Numbered from the stretch's first letter, positions 49,259-62,600 are shown. The stretch: 64,000 bases of DNA from Euryodendron excelsum (GCA_033060915.1 CM065389.1:17850001-17914000); one strand, 5' to 3'. The notes: generated by a model not told the origin, from the letters alone. A program made the numbers and translations.

Positions 49259-51208
49259 CCCCTCAACTTTCTTTTTGCTAATCCCTAGCAAAATACTAAA
49301 ACTAAAAGATAATCTCCACTTTTGTAGGAGTCATGAATGCATTTAGCCTATGTATCAAGCCTGTGAACCTCTAGGTTACCTCTAGTAAGCAAGTGGTGTC
49401 TTGTGAGGACTTACAGAGATAAAACCCAAAAATATCAATTAGCAATCTACAATAAAAAATTATGAGAACATAAAGGTTATGCACAATTATATCTAAGTAA
49501 TCTCAAAAGACATCATTCGTCCTTAAGCCTCAATCCAAAACCTCACCAGTCATATACTTTCAAACAAATAAGCACATGGTTCCTCAGAAAGGAATGCTTT
49601 TAAAGGCAGTAAATGTAAAACCATGCAAAAGAGCAATCCAAGCAAAATGGATGAAATAATGAAAGTGTATCAACTTTGGCATAACTTCATGACAGATAAT
49701 TTAAAACTAAACATCAAATAATCATAGTTGACAAATAGAGAATTGTATTCAAATTAGATCTCACAAGAAGTATATTTGGATTAAAAAAGATTTTTCAAGG
49801 GGTATCAATTGGTTCATCAAACCAAAGGAAAGGGGAAAAGGAGATAAAGACGGTCAAACATATGTGATCAAGGTATGTGATGATCAATATACATTTACTT
49901 CTTTTCTCTTTTCTTTTATTTTTTTCTTTCATTTTTCTTTCTTTCCTTGCATTAGTTTTGCTACCTTTTCACCCTTTTACGTCTTCTTTACATTTGCAAT
50001 CCCATGGCTCTTCTTACTTTTTAAGTGCTTTTAAAAAGTGAAGTACTAGTTGTGTCTCTCAATCAAACATAGCATATCCATGATGATTAATTCTCAATCA
50101 AGATCACACAATCACAAGGGTTCAAAATAAATGGTTACAAGGAAATGGAGTTGACAAGAAACTTTGTGGTTCAACAAGACAAAAGATGGCCTAAAATCAT
50201 ATCCAAAAAATACATGAATGATCTCAAAAGAATACAATTATCAACATTGATACTCAAAATCTAGCATATGAACCAAATACAAGCATAATGAAGCTATTGA
50301 AAAAGGAAGAGTAAAGAAATTTTTCTTGAGTAATTGTAATCCCTTCATGAAGACGAAGGGTCATCCTAATGCTCACAAGATAAGATCTCTACTCATATAA
50401 GGTTAGGAATGCACAAGTTAGCACATAGGATGCTATGTAACATATTTCGTGCTCCAAAGTGTGTAATTCCCTCACTTACCTGTATTTCATGGTAAATGCT
50501 CACAATGCATTAAGATTAAGGGTCAACTATCAACTAAACTAAAGTATAATAAATACATAACATTAAATGTACACTAATCCAAGATTATATCTCATGCATA
50601 TGCTACAGTACCAAAATAGATAATCAACACGTCCACCATGAATCACAAAGAGATGGCATGTAAAGTATGAAAAGACGTACTAAAGATAACCAAGTAAAAT
50701 GTCAGAACCACACGATACTTCAACCTTTACCATAGATCCCAAGTAATCGAAAGGTAATCATACAACGTGATACCTGAGAATAAACAATAAACCATAGAGA
50801 TATCGAAGCATAACAAGAGATATACAATAATGAAGCTAAAAAATGACATGCACCATGAACAATAGAGTTTTAAATGCAAGCAATGAATGACGCTCATACC
50901 AAAGGTATATACATTCAATCTCTAACTAGAGGAAGTCATCACCATTGGCTCAAAAATTTTAAAACATTTTTACAAAAAGTTTCTAAAAGTGTATCACAAA
51001 CAAAACAAAAAACAAAAATAGAGGAGGTTAAGCCTCTAAAACTACTCTCCCCCTTAACTAAAATGATGCATTATTCTCAATGCATGAAAACAAGGCAAGA
51101 AATGAGACAAAATGCAAGGGAAGAGAGATTAGGGTGCCTAAGTGCACCTCCCAACTAAAATCAAAACCTAACTAATAAAAGTAACAAAAGCAAAAACTAT
51201 ATAACCTA
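49259..51208 (-). other. 3' internal noncoding region of the second Athila-like element
   Basis: It begins with the polypurine tract and continues with A/T-rich DNA resembling 2,951-4,582 in block order, such as the 'gtgtatcaactttggcataacttcatga' zone. No credible ORF is present. It is cut at 51,208 by a long solo LTR and seems to continue after 55,890. Confidence 0.6.
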
Positions 51209-52569
51209 TGTTGCGCCCCGATTTTTGGGTGTCTAAGGTCCTTTCAGCTCGGAGACCCTAAAGCACAGAACTCTGTCACTAGAACTCGTCCTCCTAAAAG
51301 GACAAGTGCGACTAGGTTTGAAAATTGGTTTGACTAAGGGCTTTTTAGAAAAATAGGAGTCACCACCTAACTTGATTAAGGTGAGTTAGGGCACCTAAAA
51401 CTAAGTGTTAGTCCGAAGATTAAACTTAGGGTTTTTTTTTTTTTGGAAAAGGTTTTGAAAACTCCCTCAAGAGAGAGTTTTTAAGAAAATAGGTTGTTTG
51501 GCAACATTTGGAAAGATTTAAGCCCTTTTGGAAAATAACTCCATTTTGGTCATTTGAAAACAGAAATCTATGGTTTGGGAGTTGGTTACGTGTAGGGAAG
51601 ATATCCTAAGATCATCACCCTACCCCGCCCTTTCGGTATCTAATGTCTAATCACCCTTTGTTCACTCACTAGAATAACCGGCTACCATTGTCCACTTAAT
51701 ATTCACTTTAAAATTTTGAAAACGGGGTTTAGTCATTACTTTTTGGATGGATGATGCATGATGCAAATTTTTGGAAGAAGTTTGAAAATAATAAGGGTTT
51801 TGAAAGAGTTTGGAATAGGAACTTTGAATTGATTAGAATTTTTGAAAAAGGGATTGGAGTTGGAATAGAAGTTATGACCGCACTATTTTAGGTTCCCTAC
51901 GTATCTCATTTGGCTAGAATTAGGTCATTCGTAGTTCGGACAAGAGCCCGATGGAAAATAGGCGCATTAGGGCCTTTGAAAGATTTGAAGACACTTTGGG
52001 GTCTTTAAAAAAGTTTAAGACACTTTGAGGTCTTTTGAAAAAGTTTAAGACACTTTGAGGTCTTTGAAAGCCGAAGACTTGAAAGTGGATGGTGGAGTCT
52101 TTTGAAAATATTTTTGGATCAACTTAAGGAAGTTTTGAAAAAAATGCTTTGGCATGACCCAAGAGAACTTGAAGGTGTTTTTGAAGTCTTGTTTAGAAAA
52201 CCTTGGAGGTATGACTTTAGAATGTTTTGATGAATTAATTTTTGAAAGTGGTTCTTAGAAATGGCTAAGGGTTTAGAATCCTAATATGGACAACCTTAGA
52301 GGTTGTTCTTGATTTATCACTTGTCCTTGGAATCCCTAACCATGAGAGGGCAAGGGACACCTTAGATTTGTGACCTTTTGAAAGCATTTTTTTTTGTTTT
52401 GGAAATGTCTTGAAGATGGAGTGTAAGGACGTTTGAAAAGTTTATGGAGCTGGTTTTTTTTTTTTTTTTTTTGAATCATGAAAATAGGAGGTTTTGGAAA
52501 AATAGGTTATGAGAATAGTTCAAAAATTGAATGACCATTTAGAAGAGGGTTCAAGAATTGGAACCTTGA

Positions 52570-52825
52570 AGTGTACTAACCTAAATAGGGTTGGCCTAGG
52601 GTTAGGGGTAACCTAAGGTCAACTAACTTGGGCTAGGTTAACCTGGGGTTAAGATGACCTATAGTTAACTAACTAAGGTAGGGTTAACCTAAGGTTAGGA
52701 TGACTTAGGGTTAGGTTAACCTAAGGTGGGTAAACTAGGGTCAAGTTAATCTAAGGTTGAGCAACTAGGGTCAAGTTAATCTAAGGTTGGGCAACTAGAG
52801 TCAAGTTAACCTAGGGTTAGATTGG
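52570..52825. repeat. Tandem repeats of about 30 bp inside the long LTR
   Basis: Units with the core CAACTAGGGTCAAGTTAATC, followed by TAAGGTTG, recur at least three times near 52,735-52,815. They follow looser GGTTAACCTAAGGTTAG-type repeats. A comparable array with the core GACACTTTGAGGTC occurs at about 51,985-52,065. Confidence 0.75.
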
Positions 52826-54069
52826 AGAATGGTTTTGAAAGTTGTTTTGATGCATTCTAGGAAGAGTTTTGAAAAACAAAACATGATATGCAATGGACTT
52901 TGGTTGGCAATCTTTTTGAAATTCATTTCCAAAAAAATTTTGACTCTAGCCAAGAGTATGGTTTGTATGGTTGGTGTTTGGAAACCATTCCAAGGAAGGT
53001 TTCCTCATGGCCATTATAACCATAATCTTGACAAGAGTGTAAAAGGTCCAAAAATCAACATGGTAATGACAACTTTTTAATGCACCACTTTTAATGCCAA
53101 GATGGAGATAATGCATTTTTGAAGATCATTTTTGGAGAATGGTTTTGAAAACCATTTTTCAAGAGAACCATTCCATCAAGAGAGGGTTCATATGGCCAAA
53201 CAAGAGGGAGACCACTCAAGGGAGGGTTCCATGGGGCCATTCCAACCACTACACTTAAAAGAATGGAAATCTTGAAAATTAGAGAATTAGAAAGGAACCT
53301 TTATGCAAATTAAAATGTCATGACACCAAAATGAGAGTTGGGGGGTTAGTAGGAGGTCTTCTAAGGCATAATTTCTAAAATCCTATCTTACACTTCAAGG
53401 GACCAACTCTTGAAACAATTTTTGAAAGAAATATAGAGCTTGGAGATGGCATGAAAATAAGAACAATGTAAGCATTGTAGAGCATGACAATAAGCATAAA
53501 ATGAAACCAAGCATGCAAAACATGATCAAAATAGTGATATGCAAGGGGTCATGATTACATACAAGGCTTTTAGGCTATACCACATAAACAAGGGGCTCTT
53601 AGGCCATACCATCTTAAAGTAGGCTAGTGAGAGATCCCCCTACACGGTGGCTCTTACTTGCTTTCCTCTAGGCATGATCTAAGAGCCCTCTTGGCTCAAG
53701 CATGCAAGAAAGGGGGGTCGAAGATGGGGATTAAAATAGAGAATAACCTAAGTAGGCTAAGAGGGAGAAGAGAAGAGTAGGGGAAGACACAAATGTAAAA
53801 GGGATACAACCTTTTGCCTTCAACACACTTGTAGTCTTCAATGGATGTCTTGATTGGAGCTTGAATGACTTCAAGAAGGCTTGAGGGGCTGGAATGGAGT
53901 GTGTAATGGTGTATAAGGCCTTATAGGTGAAGTGTATAGGCTTAAGAGAGGTAAAATCTAGCCTAAGTGTTGAAGGGGTGGAATATATGTAAGGATTCGA
54001 GATTCTGGAGCAATTTCAGCAGAGTTTCACATCAATTTCAGACCTAGAATATGCAAAGGGGTAGGCCTC

Positions 54070-54160
54070 TATTTATAGGCAAAACTTTCGGACACTGGCG
54101 CATGTAGGACATGCGCATGTGTAAAATTTACACAAGCGCATGTGCTACATACGCGGGTAT
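54070..54160 (-). promoter_or_regulatory. TATA box with upstream GCGCATGT motif cluster in the long LTR
   Basis: On the minus strand TATAAATA (54,077-54,070) is preceded by repeated GCGCATG motifs and a perfect palindrome GTGTAAAATTTACAC at about 54,118-54,132. The arrangement parallels the GATCGATC-TATA module of the Athila-like family. Function is inferred. Confidence 0.55.
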
Positions 54161-55390
54161 TATTCCACTAGCAGAACGCCATGTGGCACCCATTGTACTG
54201 ACTCAATCTCGACTGTTGATCAAAATTTGGTCGATCTGATCAAAATTTAGGCGCATGTAGCATACACTCCATCCTCGGGAAGGTTCATCCAAACTTTGTC
54301 TCGATAATTGAGTCAACCGGGAAGGTTTCAGGGGAATTGGTCGCACCCACGGTGCTCTCTTAGGGTTTCTCGTGAACTTTCATGTTTTTGAAAAGTTTGA
54401 ATTGTATTTGGAAGCCTGGGATATCGTCTCGGGAAGCATGCATAAAAGGACATTTTGGCGGAGCGTCTGTGATATGCTCTGAGGGTGTTCGAAAGTGGCT
54501 ATTTTCGTGCCATGTGATTGAGGCCTTCGGGAAGCGATCTCTTCGATCAGACGGTACCGATGGAAAGTATTCTGAAAATACTTTCGAAAATTCCCAGATT
54601 TACGCATTTCTCAAGTCGTTTAACGGTGTGTTTTGATTAGGGAATCAGATAAAAAGTTAACCTTGGTGAAGCGTCTGCGAGATGCTCCAAGGGTTACTAA
54701 AAGTTATAGTTTTCACATTGTACGATGGAAGGCTTCGGGAAGCGATCTATTCGATCGAGTCGTATCGATGGAAAGATCTATGGATGAGCTTTTGAGAATT
54801 TCCTGATTTACGCATTTCTCAAGTCAGTTGACGATGTGTTATAACCAGGGAATAGGGGGAAAAGACAATTTAGGCGGAGCGTTTGCGAGACGCTCCAGGA
54901 AACTTTTATCGAGTTGTATGAGTTTAGTGTCATAGGGTTCTCCTCTAATTAAACAAGGGTGTATGGTGAAACCCTTTGCTCGAGATCCCAAGACCGGTGT
55001 TGTTTCGGGGCATATTTGGATTTCTAGGGGTAAAACGGTCATTTTGACCATGATTGGCTGGAAATGGTCAAGAATTGTTTGGTGTGTTGTGTTAAGCTTG
55101 TAAGGTTGTTGAGGGATGATTTTGGGAGAGTCTTTTACCGTTCGGCGGGGTTTGTGTAGTGTTAAGGTGTTCAGGGGCAAAATGGTCATTTTAACTGGAG
55201 TGAGCTGGAATAGGACTGAATTGGACCAAATGGCGTGCGGGGGAGCCTAACAGTTTAGTAAAATTTTGGAAAGGATGGACTTATCATTTTGAGGGATTTT
55301 GAACTTTCCTAAAACGTGCCTAGAGGCTCAAAGGGCAGATTTGGTCATTTTTCACCAAGTCAAGCTAGCAGGCGCCGGTGTTGACCTACG

Positions 55391-55725
55391 TGTTGGTTCC
55401 CGAGACCGCCCAGTCCCGGAAAACTATCTGTGCGGTGTTGGTCTCTAAGAACTCCCGGTCTTAGAAAACTACTTGTAAGGGTGGTGTTGGTTCTTAAGAA
55501 CGCTTTGTCCTAGAAAGCTACCTGGAAGGGTGGTGTTGGTCTCTGAGAACGCCCGGTCTCGGAGAACTACCAAATGACAGACATTCTACGTTGGCGGGCT
55601 AGCAGGCGCCAGAAGTGAACCATCTGAAATTTGATGAGGTGTTGGTCCCCGAGATCGCCCGATCCTAGGAAGTTACCTGGATGGCGTTGGTTTCCGGGAT
55701 CGCCCGGTCCGGAAAGCTGCTTGGA
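55391..55725. repeat. Array of hairpin-forming repeats in the long LTR
   Basis: Six units share a GTTGGT lead and a CTACCTG-like tail, most spaced 45-50 bp. Most contain a short inverted repeat around a GCCC-type loop. Arms differ between units but stay complementary, for example CTAAGA/TCTTAG and TTTCCGG/CCGGAAA. A second copy of the array is at 58,735-59,070, with CGAGACC/GGTCTCG among its arms. Confidence 0.7.
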
Positions 55726-55890
55726 ATAATGGTGCTTATGGCTCCAGTAGGTCTTTGTGGGCCCGAGAAATGACCAATTGGTTAGATTGGAGATTGAAAG
55801 ACTCATCTTAAACCTGCATGTGCTGTTGTGTTTGAAACTGGACCCAATCGAGTCGGAGATCGCCGAGCGGGCAAAAATGGGGTGCTTACA

Positions 55891-56268
55891 AACTACTCCT
55901 ACCCCTACATAAACACCTGAGAGGGAATCACCTTATACCAAGGAATGGGAATTTACTATCGTCTCACACGTCCACTCTTCAGACTTGTAAAGAGTTCAAA
56001 CATATATACAAACAAACCATTTGAGCATCTTTGTTAAACTCAAGGATGTAATAATTAAGTACACCAGGGTCAAAAGGATTAAAGAATTTAGAGAAACTAA
56101 TTTGAGCTTGCACAAGGGTGCCTATCAAATTTATTCCATGAACCTCTTCATCCTCCCCTTTCTCTAATTGTTTGCCGAGCTGAAAGGTATTCTGTTTTAA
56201 TATCGGGGTTTCAAGCTCCAAAAGTTTCACATGTTAAAACTAAGCGCTAGAGGCTTAAAGGTAGGGGT
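55891..56268 (-). other. Probable continuation of the interrupted Athila-like 3' region
   Basis: The sequence right of the solo LTR reads on from what is left of it if the 5-bp flank is counted once. An open frame at 55,979-56,230 (minus, 83 aa) matches nothing I recognise and is not called as a gene. Confidence 0.4.
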
Positions 56269-57554
56269 TGTTGGCCCAAAAGGCAACCCAAGAGGGGGGG
56301 AGTTGAATTAGGTTTTCAAAAGTAATTGTAATTAAGACTATTTAAAATTAATCTAAGCAATGAAACAATAATTCAAGGTATATGCAATGCAATAAATTCA
56401 AGCAAGAAATGAAAGCAATGCACAAGAAAAAAACACCTAGAATTACCGATATTCAACCACAACTTGTGGTCTACATCCTCCCCCTTGAACTGTTCTTCCA
56501 CTATGCAATGTCTAATTACAAAGTAGAGGCTAGTTAAAATGTCTAGCTCACTCTCCTTGAAGCTTACACCCAAGCTTCAATGCTACGAGAATTTTGTCCA
56601 AGCTTTCTCAAACTTACAAGTATTTTTCTTTCATAAGAGAACACTCAAACTCTAACTCACAAGTGTATAAGAGATATACAATTGAAGTACACACTCTCTA
56701 TGAACAGTATATGAGAATTGAATAGCTCATTAAATGTTAACTCTTGAGAATAAAGAGAATTTTCAGAAATTTGAGGAATTTTCAGCTCAATAATCAGTGG
56801 AATGTAGTAGTTCCTTGTCTTTAAATGCATTTGGAGTCTTGTATATAAAGTCCTGAATTGAATTCACCCGTTGGTGGTAATTGAGGGCTCATTTAATGCG
56901 AGTTTAGTCCAACATAACGTTTAAAAATATAGCTGTCACTCTCCAGGTGTCGACACTTTCATTTCATACCGTGACACTTCATGTTTACATTCTCCAACTC
57001 TTGTCCTCGGTCTTCATGTATTGACACTTCAAACCTATGTGTCGACGCTTGATCATTCATTTCTCAAAACTTGGCCTCTGTCTTCATGTGTCGGCACTTC
57101 CGCCCAGAATATTTCTTCCATACTTTCCTTGATCAACAAAGCTTCAAAACACTTTAAGATCTTCAAGGAGTCTTCTCTCTGAGGTATAATGATCTTTCAA
57201 AACCTCCAATCCAATGTGGTTATTTAAGAATGTCTACAATTCAATTTGGATTGAATTCATTTTGATTTCTTCAAAATCTTCTCTTGGATTATTCATTGAA
57301 TCTTCACAAACTTGATGAGCTCTTCTTTTGAGCACCTTCAATTTCTTTGAATTTAAATCATTGATTTGATGTTTGAATAGGTGTAATTTCTCTATTTTGG
57401 TGCCTTACTCAATCATTGACTTGTTGTGCATCCATTTTGACATATATTAAGCTTTAGGTTTAAAACATATTTCTCATTTATCTACACACTAATTAAATTC
57501 ATTAGAAAACTAACACAAGGTTTAGTTATCATCAAAATCAAGGCATGGAATCAA
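56269..57554 (-). repeat. LTR of a SIRE/Maximus-like copia element
   Basis: The inner edge (CATGGAATCA, 57,554) is next to a purine tract on the coding strand (AATCTCCCCCTTTTT at 57,557-57,571), the usual arrangement for this copia lineage. The outer edge is TGTTGGCCCAAAAGGCAACC at 56,269, followed by the AAGAGGGGGGG segment common in these LTRs. No primer site is seen on the left. The length is 1,286 bp. Confidence 0.65.
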
Positions 57555-58025
57555 TAATCTCCCCCTTTTTGATGATGGTAAAACATTTGCAAAAATAAGT
57601 ATAAGACAAAATGAAGTAAGTGGAATTAGATTTCATACCAGAGAATGCTCCCCCTATCTTTTGTGGTTTTGTAATAGATACAAGAATTCTTCAAAGCAAT
57701 GTTAGTAAACATATGTATAAATGTATGTAATTGATGCAAATCCCTTTTTCCTTTAGGCAAAGGTTATATGTAAAAACCAGCATTTGATAAACAAAATTCT
57801 AAAAGCATTCATTCTTTGAACCATCAATCTTCTCCTCCTAAAATTTTCCTTTTAAAAATATGTTTATCATTTTTCATATAAACCATTTCAATCGTCTCCA
57901 TTTATTATTCAACATTAATCATTCTTACTAAACTTATTTCCATTCTTCTCCTCCTTTTTGTCAATTCATTAAAAAGAGAAAGAAAAGTTTAGAACAAAGA
58001 CATGTACAATAGTAAAAAATCTTAA
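57555..58025 (-). other. 3' internal fragment of the SIRE-like element
   Basis: This starts with the polypurine tract and TTTTTGATGATGG, typical of the 3' end of this lineage, and stops abruptly where a fragment of the long LTR begins. No ORF is preserved. Confidence 0.55.
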
Positions 58026-59236
58026 GTGCGTTTTGATTAGGGAATCGGAGAAAAAGTCAACATTGGCGGAGCGTCTGTGAGACGCTCCAGGGGTTGTTGA
58101 AAGTTATAGCTTTCGCACCGTACGATAGACGGCTTCGGGAAGCGATCTATTCGATCGAATCGTATCGATGGAAAGATCTATGGGCGAGCTTTCGAGAATT
58201 CCCTGATTTACCCATTTCTCAAGTCAATTGACGGTGCGTTATAACAAGCGAATCAGGGAAAAAGACAATTTAGTGTCATAGGGTGCTCCTTGGGTTAAAT
58301 AAGGGTGTGTGGTGAAACCCTCTGCTCGAAATCTCAAGGCCGGTGCTGTTTCGAGGCATATTTGGGCTTCTAGGGGCAAAACAGTCATTTTGATCAGGGT
58401 TGGCTGGAAATGGTCAGGAATGGTTTGGTATGTTGTGTTAAGTGTGTAGGGTTGTTCAGGGATGGTTTTGGAAGAGTCTTTTACCGTTCGGCAGGGTTTG
58501 CGCAGTGTTGAGGTGTTCAGGGGTAAAATGGTTATTTTAACCGGAGTGGGCCGGAATAGGATCGAATTTAGACCAAATAGCGTGTAGGGGACGCCTAATG
58601 GTTTAACAACATTTTGGAAGGATGGACTTATCGTTTTGAGAGATTTTGAACTTTCCCAAAACGTGCATAGAGGCCCAAGGGGCAAATTTGGTCATTTTTC
58701 ACCGAGTCGGGCTAGCAGGCGTCGATGTTAACCTAGGTGTTGGTTCCCGAGACCGCCCGGTCTCGAAAAACTACCTGTGCGGTGTTGGTCCCTAAGAACG
58801 CCTGGTCTTAGAGAGCTACCTGTAGGGTGGTGTCGATTCCTAAGAATGCCTGGTCTTAGAAAGCTACCTGTGAGGGTGGTGTTGGTCTCCGAGAGCGCCT
58901 AGTCCCGGAGAACTACTGAATTACGGACATTCTACATTGGCGGGCTAGCAGGCGCCAGAAGTGAACCATTTGGAATTTGATGAGGTGTTGATCCCCGAGA
59001 TCGCCTGATCCCAGGAAGCTACCTGGATGGCGTTGGTTTCTAGGACCGCCCGGTCTGGAAAGTTGCTTGAAATAATTATGTTTATGGCTCCAGCGGGTCC
59101 TTGTGGGCCCGAGAAGCGACCAGTTGACTGAATTGGAGAGTGAAAGGCTCATCTTGAGCTAGCACGTGGTGTGGTGTTGGAAACCGAACCCGGTCGGGTC
59201 GGAGATTGCCGAGCGGGCAAAAATGGGGTGCTTACA
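58026..59236 (-). repeat. Truncated copy of the long LTR (its 5' portion)
   Basis: It matches 54,630-55,890 in the same orientation, beginning at GTGCGTTTTGATTAGGG and ending AATGGGGTGCTTACA. It keeps the hairpin array but not the TATA region. By eye it is closely similar to the full copy. Confidence 0.85.
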
Positions 59237-59689
59237 ATGTTTTCTAAAATATTCTCACATTTTTCTAAGGATTAAAGTTAGATATTTCCATTATTTTCTA
59301 ATTTTCTTATTTTTCAACCTATTTTTCTATTTTTTAAAAAATCAAAATTCACAAAGTTTTTAAAAAATCACGAAATTGCATACGGCTGTTAAACACATTC
59401 TTCTAAAGGATAGAGCATAAAAATCTAGCCAAAAAACTTAATATCCAAAGCTGTAGGAGTAAATCCCAATTCCTGCAGAAACCCTCTTCACACAAAACAT
59501 GTAAAACTATCCAAATTCAATCAAACGAGCATCAAAACGCAAAAATAACCCCATCAAAGCATTCAAAACATGTCAAAGCATCAATTTCAATCATTTACAC
59601 GACTCAAACAGAGTTCTATACATCAAAATCTACAAAAACAAAAAAAACTCACCTCTTGAAGTTCTCTGATGACTATTCCGGCTATAGTG
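59237..59689. other. A/T-rich spacer
   Basis: No gene or repeat boundary could be recognised. It may contain the eroded beginning of the inverted long LTR that follows. Confidence 0.4.
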
Positions 59690-62600
59690 ACCACTCCCAA
59701 TAGAGGTAAAATGATCAAAATGCCCTTATGACATTGTTCGGTCCTATTCTAGTTGGCATATCTTCCTAGACATAGTAAGTCCTCATTTCATCCTCAAATT
59801 CAATTTTAAATCCAATTTCAATTCAAATCAAATTTGACACGCCTTTCAAGAAAGCTGATCCCTCAAGCAGTAAGACCATCTAGTCTGGCACATTTTTTGA
59901 GAAACTATTTAGGATGGTAATTCCTTTCAAACCCGTTGAGCGAGATGGAACCCAAGTCCCTGAGATGGTAGAACGGTCCACCTTTGGCGCCTGCTAGCCC
60001 GTCAATGAAGAATGTCTGTTATTCGGCATGTCTTTTGAGAAATTTGATTCCTCAGATGATAAGTCCACCTAGCAACTTCCCAAGATTAGGCAGTCTCCAG
60101 AATGAACGCACACCGTCGGAGTGATAGAAACACTCACAAACATCGCAACTATCAGAGTGGCAGAAACACTTATAAACAGGTTGACATTGGGAATTGCCAA
60201 CAAAACTCCTATGTCATGAGACCGAACTCACCTCTTGGCAATGACACATTTACCAAAGGATGAGATACATTTGGAAACCAACTCGTCACAGACTGTTAAA
60301 GTGATGGAAACACTCAAAACTCGAGTCAATACCAATGCCTGCTAGCCCACTCTAGTGAAAAAGGACCAAATTATCCCCTTAGGCCTTTTTTGACACGCTT
60401 CTCAAGCAAATACCTAAGTTCTCAGAGTGGTAAGTCCACCCTTCCAAGATCGTCCTAAAGACAATCCAGTGTGTTCAGATGCCTTCCAGTCGATTTTAGA
60501 CCAATCCTAGGGCCATCCGGTCCAAATAACCATTTTGCCCTTAGGCATCTGAGTGCCTCTGGGAACCACACTAGCTCTGGGTATCAAACTAGCAAATCCC
60601 TTGGAACACTTTAGATAGTGTTTCCAACCTTCAAGTCCTCTTATTAGTCATTTTGAGTCCATTTTGGTGGTTTTCCAGTCTAGTTAGCCGTTTTGCCCCT
60701 AACAGCTTGGTTGACCATCCCGACGTTATTTTTCAAGCCCGTTTTCCCTGGAACACTATTTCAAAGGTTTCTACCCATATCTGGCCTTCCGGACCATTCC
60801 GACCTCTCCGAACAATCTCGAACCTTCCAGAGTAACTTCTAGTGAAGCCAAGACAAAAATTACATGGTAGTCACTAATACAGGGGCCCAAATCTTTTGCC
60901 TTGCGTATCAAGGGTTGAAAGATACGTTGTTTACAAGCCTTAAAACTTTCCTAAGTGGCTGGCGCTACTAGCCATGGCGCCAAGCTAAAAATTGGCCTAG
61001 CTAGGAGTGGCGCCAGCAGAAAATTTACCCTAGCACCACTACAACAGGCGCCAGGTCAATCTTGTATCTATAAATATAAAGTCTCCCCTTGTGTGAAAGG
61101 GTTTGCAAACTTAGCCTAGAAACTCTACTTTTGGAATTACAGAACTCGAAGTCTCTCCAAACCCTAGCTCTCTTTAGTTTCCTTAAACCCTAGCACCTAT
61201 ACAATTAACCCTAATATCTATACACACTCCATACAATCATACACAAGCCTCCAAAGCCTCTATTGAAGACTCAAGGTGTTATAACTTGGAAGCTCTCAAG
61301 GATCAAGCAAAGCAAAGCAAATAAGGTAAACAAAACAAGAAGAAAACAAGGTAGTCTTTCTATTTATGTTTACGTACTCCCCCCTTCTCTCTTCTTCCTC
61401 TTAACCCACTAGGGTTTTCTTCTATTTTAATCCTCTATCTTCTTTCCCCATTTCTTGCATGCTTGAAACAAGCGATTCCTTAATTCATGTGTAGGAAGGA
61501 TTGTTGAAAGTCACCGTGTCGAGGGCTTTCCTCTAATTCAACCTTAGACAATTTGGATTTGGCCCCCTTGATTATGTGGTAAAGCCTAAACCTTGTATGT
61601 TCACGACCCTGCTTGCATTATGCATATCATATTCATTCATCCCCTTAAAGTTGTTTTCAAAGTTTGCATCAAAATCTTCTTTCAAACTTGCATTCAAAAT
61701 CTTGTTTTGAAAATTACACTCCTAGAGTGATTCTAGCCATTCCATGGTTAGGATTGCTTTAGGAAAGTGTTATATTCATTGTGACCATCAAGGTCCATTT
61801 TTTGGGTGCAAATTCTCAATTGTTTTTTCATCAAAACCATAATCTTAAGATGATTCTAACCATTCCATGGTTAGGGTTGTTTTAGGAAAGTGTGATATTC
61901 AAGGGGATCATATCGGTCCATATTTTAACTTCATGTTATTTTCAAAATCACTAATTTAGAATGGTTCTAATCTTTTCATGGTTAGAATCGTTTTAAGAAA
62001 GTGAGACATTCAAAAGATTTCAAAAGTCTATATTCAAACCCCTTTCAAAATTGCTTTTCAAAATACTTTCTAAAAGCTCTCTTCAAAAATCTACTTTCTA
62101 AAAACTCCTTCCTAAAACCTTCCTTCAAAAATCTATTTTCTAAAAAACTCTTTCCAAACTTCTTGCCAAAAGTTCTCTTCAAATATTCATTTTCTAAGAA
62201 CTCTTTTCAAGCTTCCTTCCTAGAAACTTTCTTTAAAAGGTCTACTTTTTAAAAATTCTTTTTCTTGGAGTTCAAGTCAAGCCCTATATCCCATGGTTAG
62301 GAAATCCTAATTTTCTCTCCTAAAAACATAACTTCAACTTTTGCTTCAAATCAAAGTTTTCAAAAACTATCTTTTGCATCAAATCCTAGATTTGTAAAAT
62401 CTCTTTTTCTACACCAAAATCATAGGTTTTCAAATCCTAGATTTTCAAAGTTCAACCTTTCCAATTATATGTCAAATCCAATCTTTCAACTTAGGTAACA
62501 ACATCAAATCCTCCAATTTTAGAAACCATATCAAATCATCTCTTTTTGAAAATAAAATCTAGTCTTCTATTTTACGAAATAAAAATTAAATCATTCTTAA

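Larger units (their letters stand above)
51209..55890 (-). mobile_element. Solo LTR of about 4.7 kb, Tat/Ogre-like by size
   Basis: The unit runs from TGTTGCGCCCCGATTTTTGG to AATGGGGTGCTTACA. Its ends are imperfectly inverted (CACCCCATTTTTGC against CGCCCCGATTTTTGG). The flanks ACCTA and AACTA could be a target duplication with one change. On the minus strand a TATAAATA box lies at 54,077-54,070, so transcription would run left. It contains short tandem repeats and a hairpin array noted separately. There is no attached internal region, and related copies lie at 58,026-59,236 and about 59,690-64,000. LTRs of this size occur in Ogre/Tat elements; the class is inferred. Confidence 0.65.

Noticed and set aside
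55391..55725. Spaced repeats that could suggest a CRISPR array
   Set aside because: Units differ, there are no constant direct repeats with unique spacers, and the DNA is plant nuclear.
55979..56230. 83-aa open frame on the minus strand
   Set aside because: It matches nothing I know and lies within an interrupted retroelement remnant; chance length.
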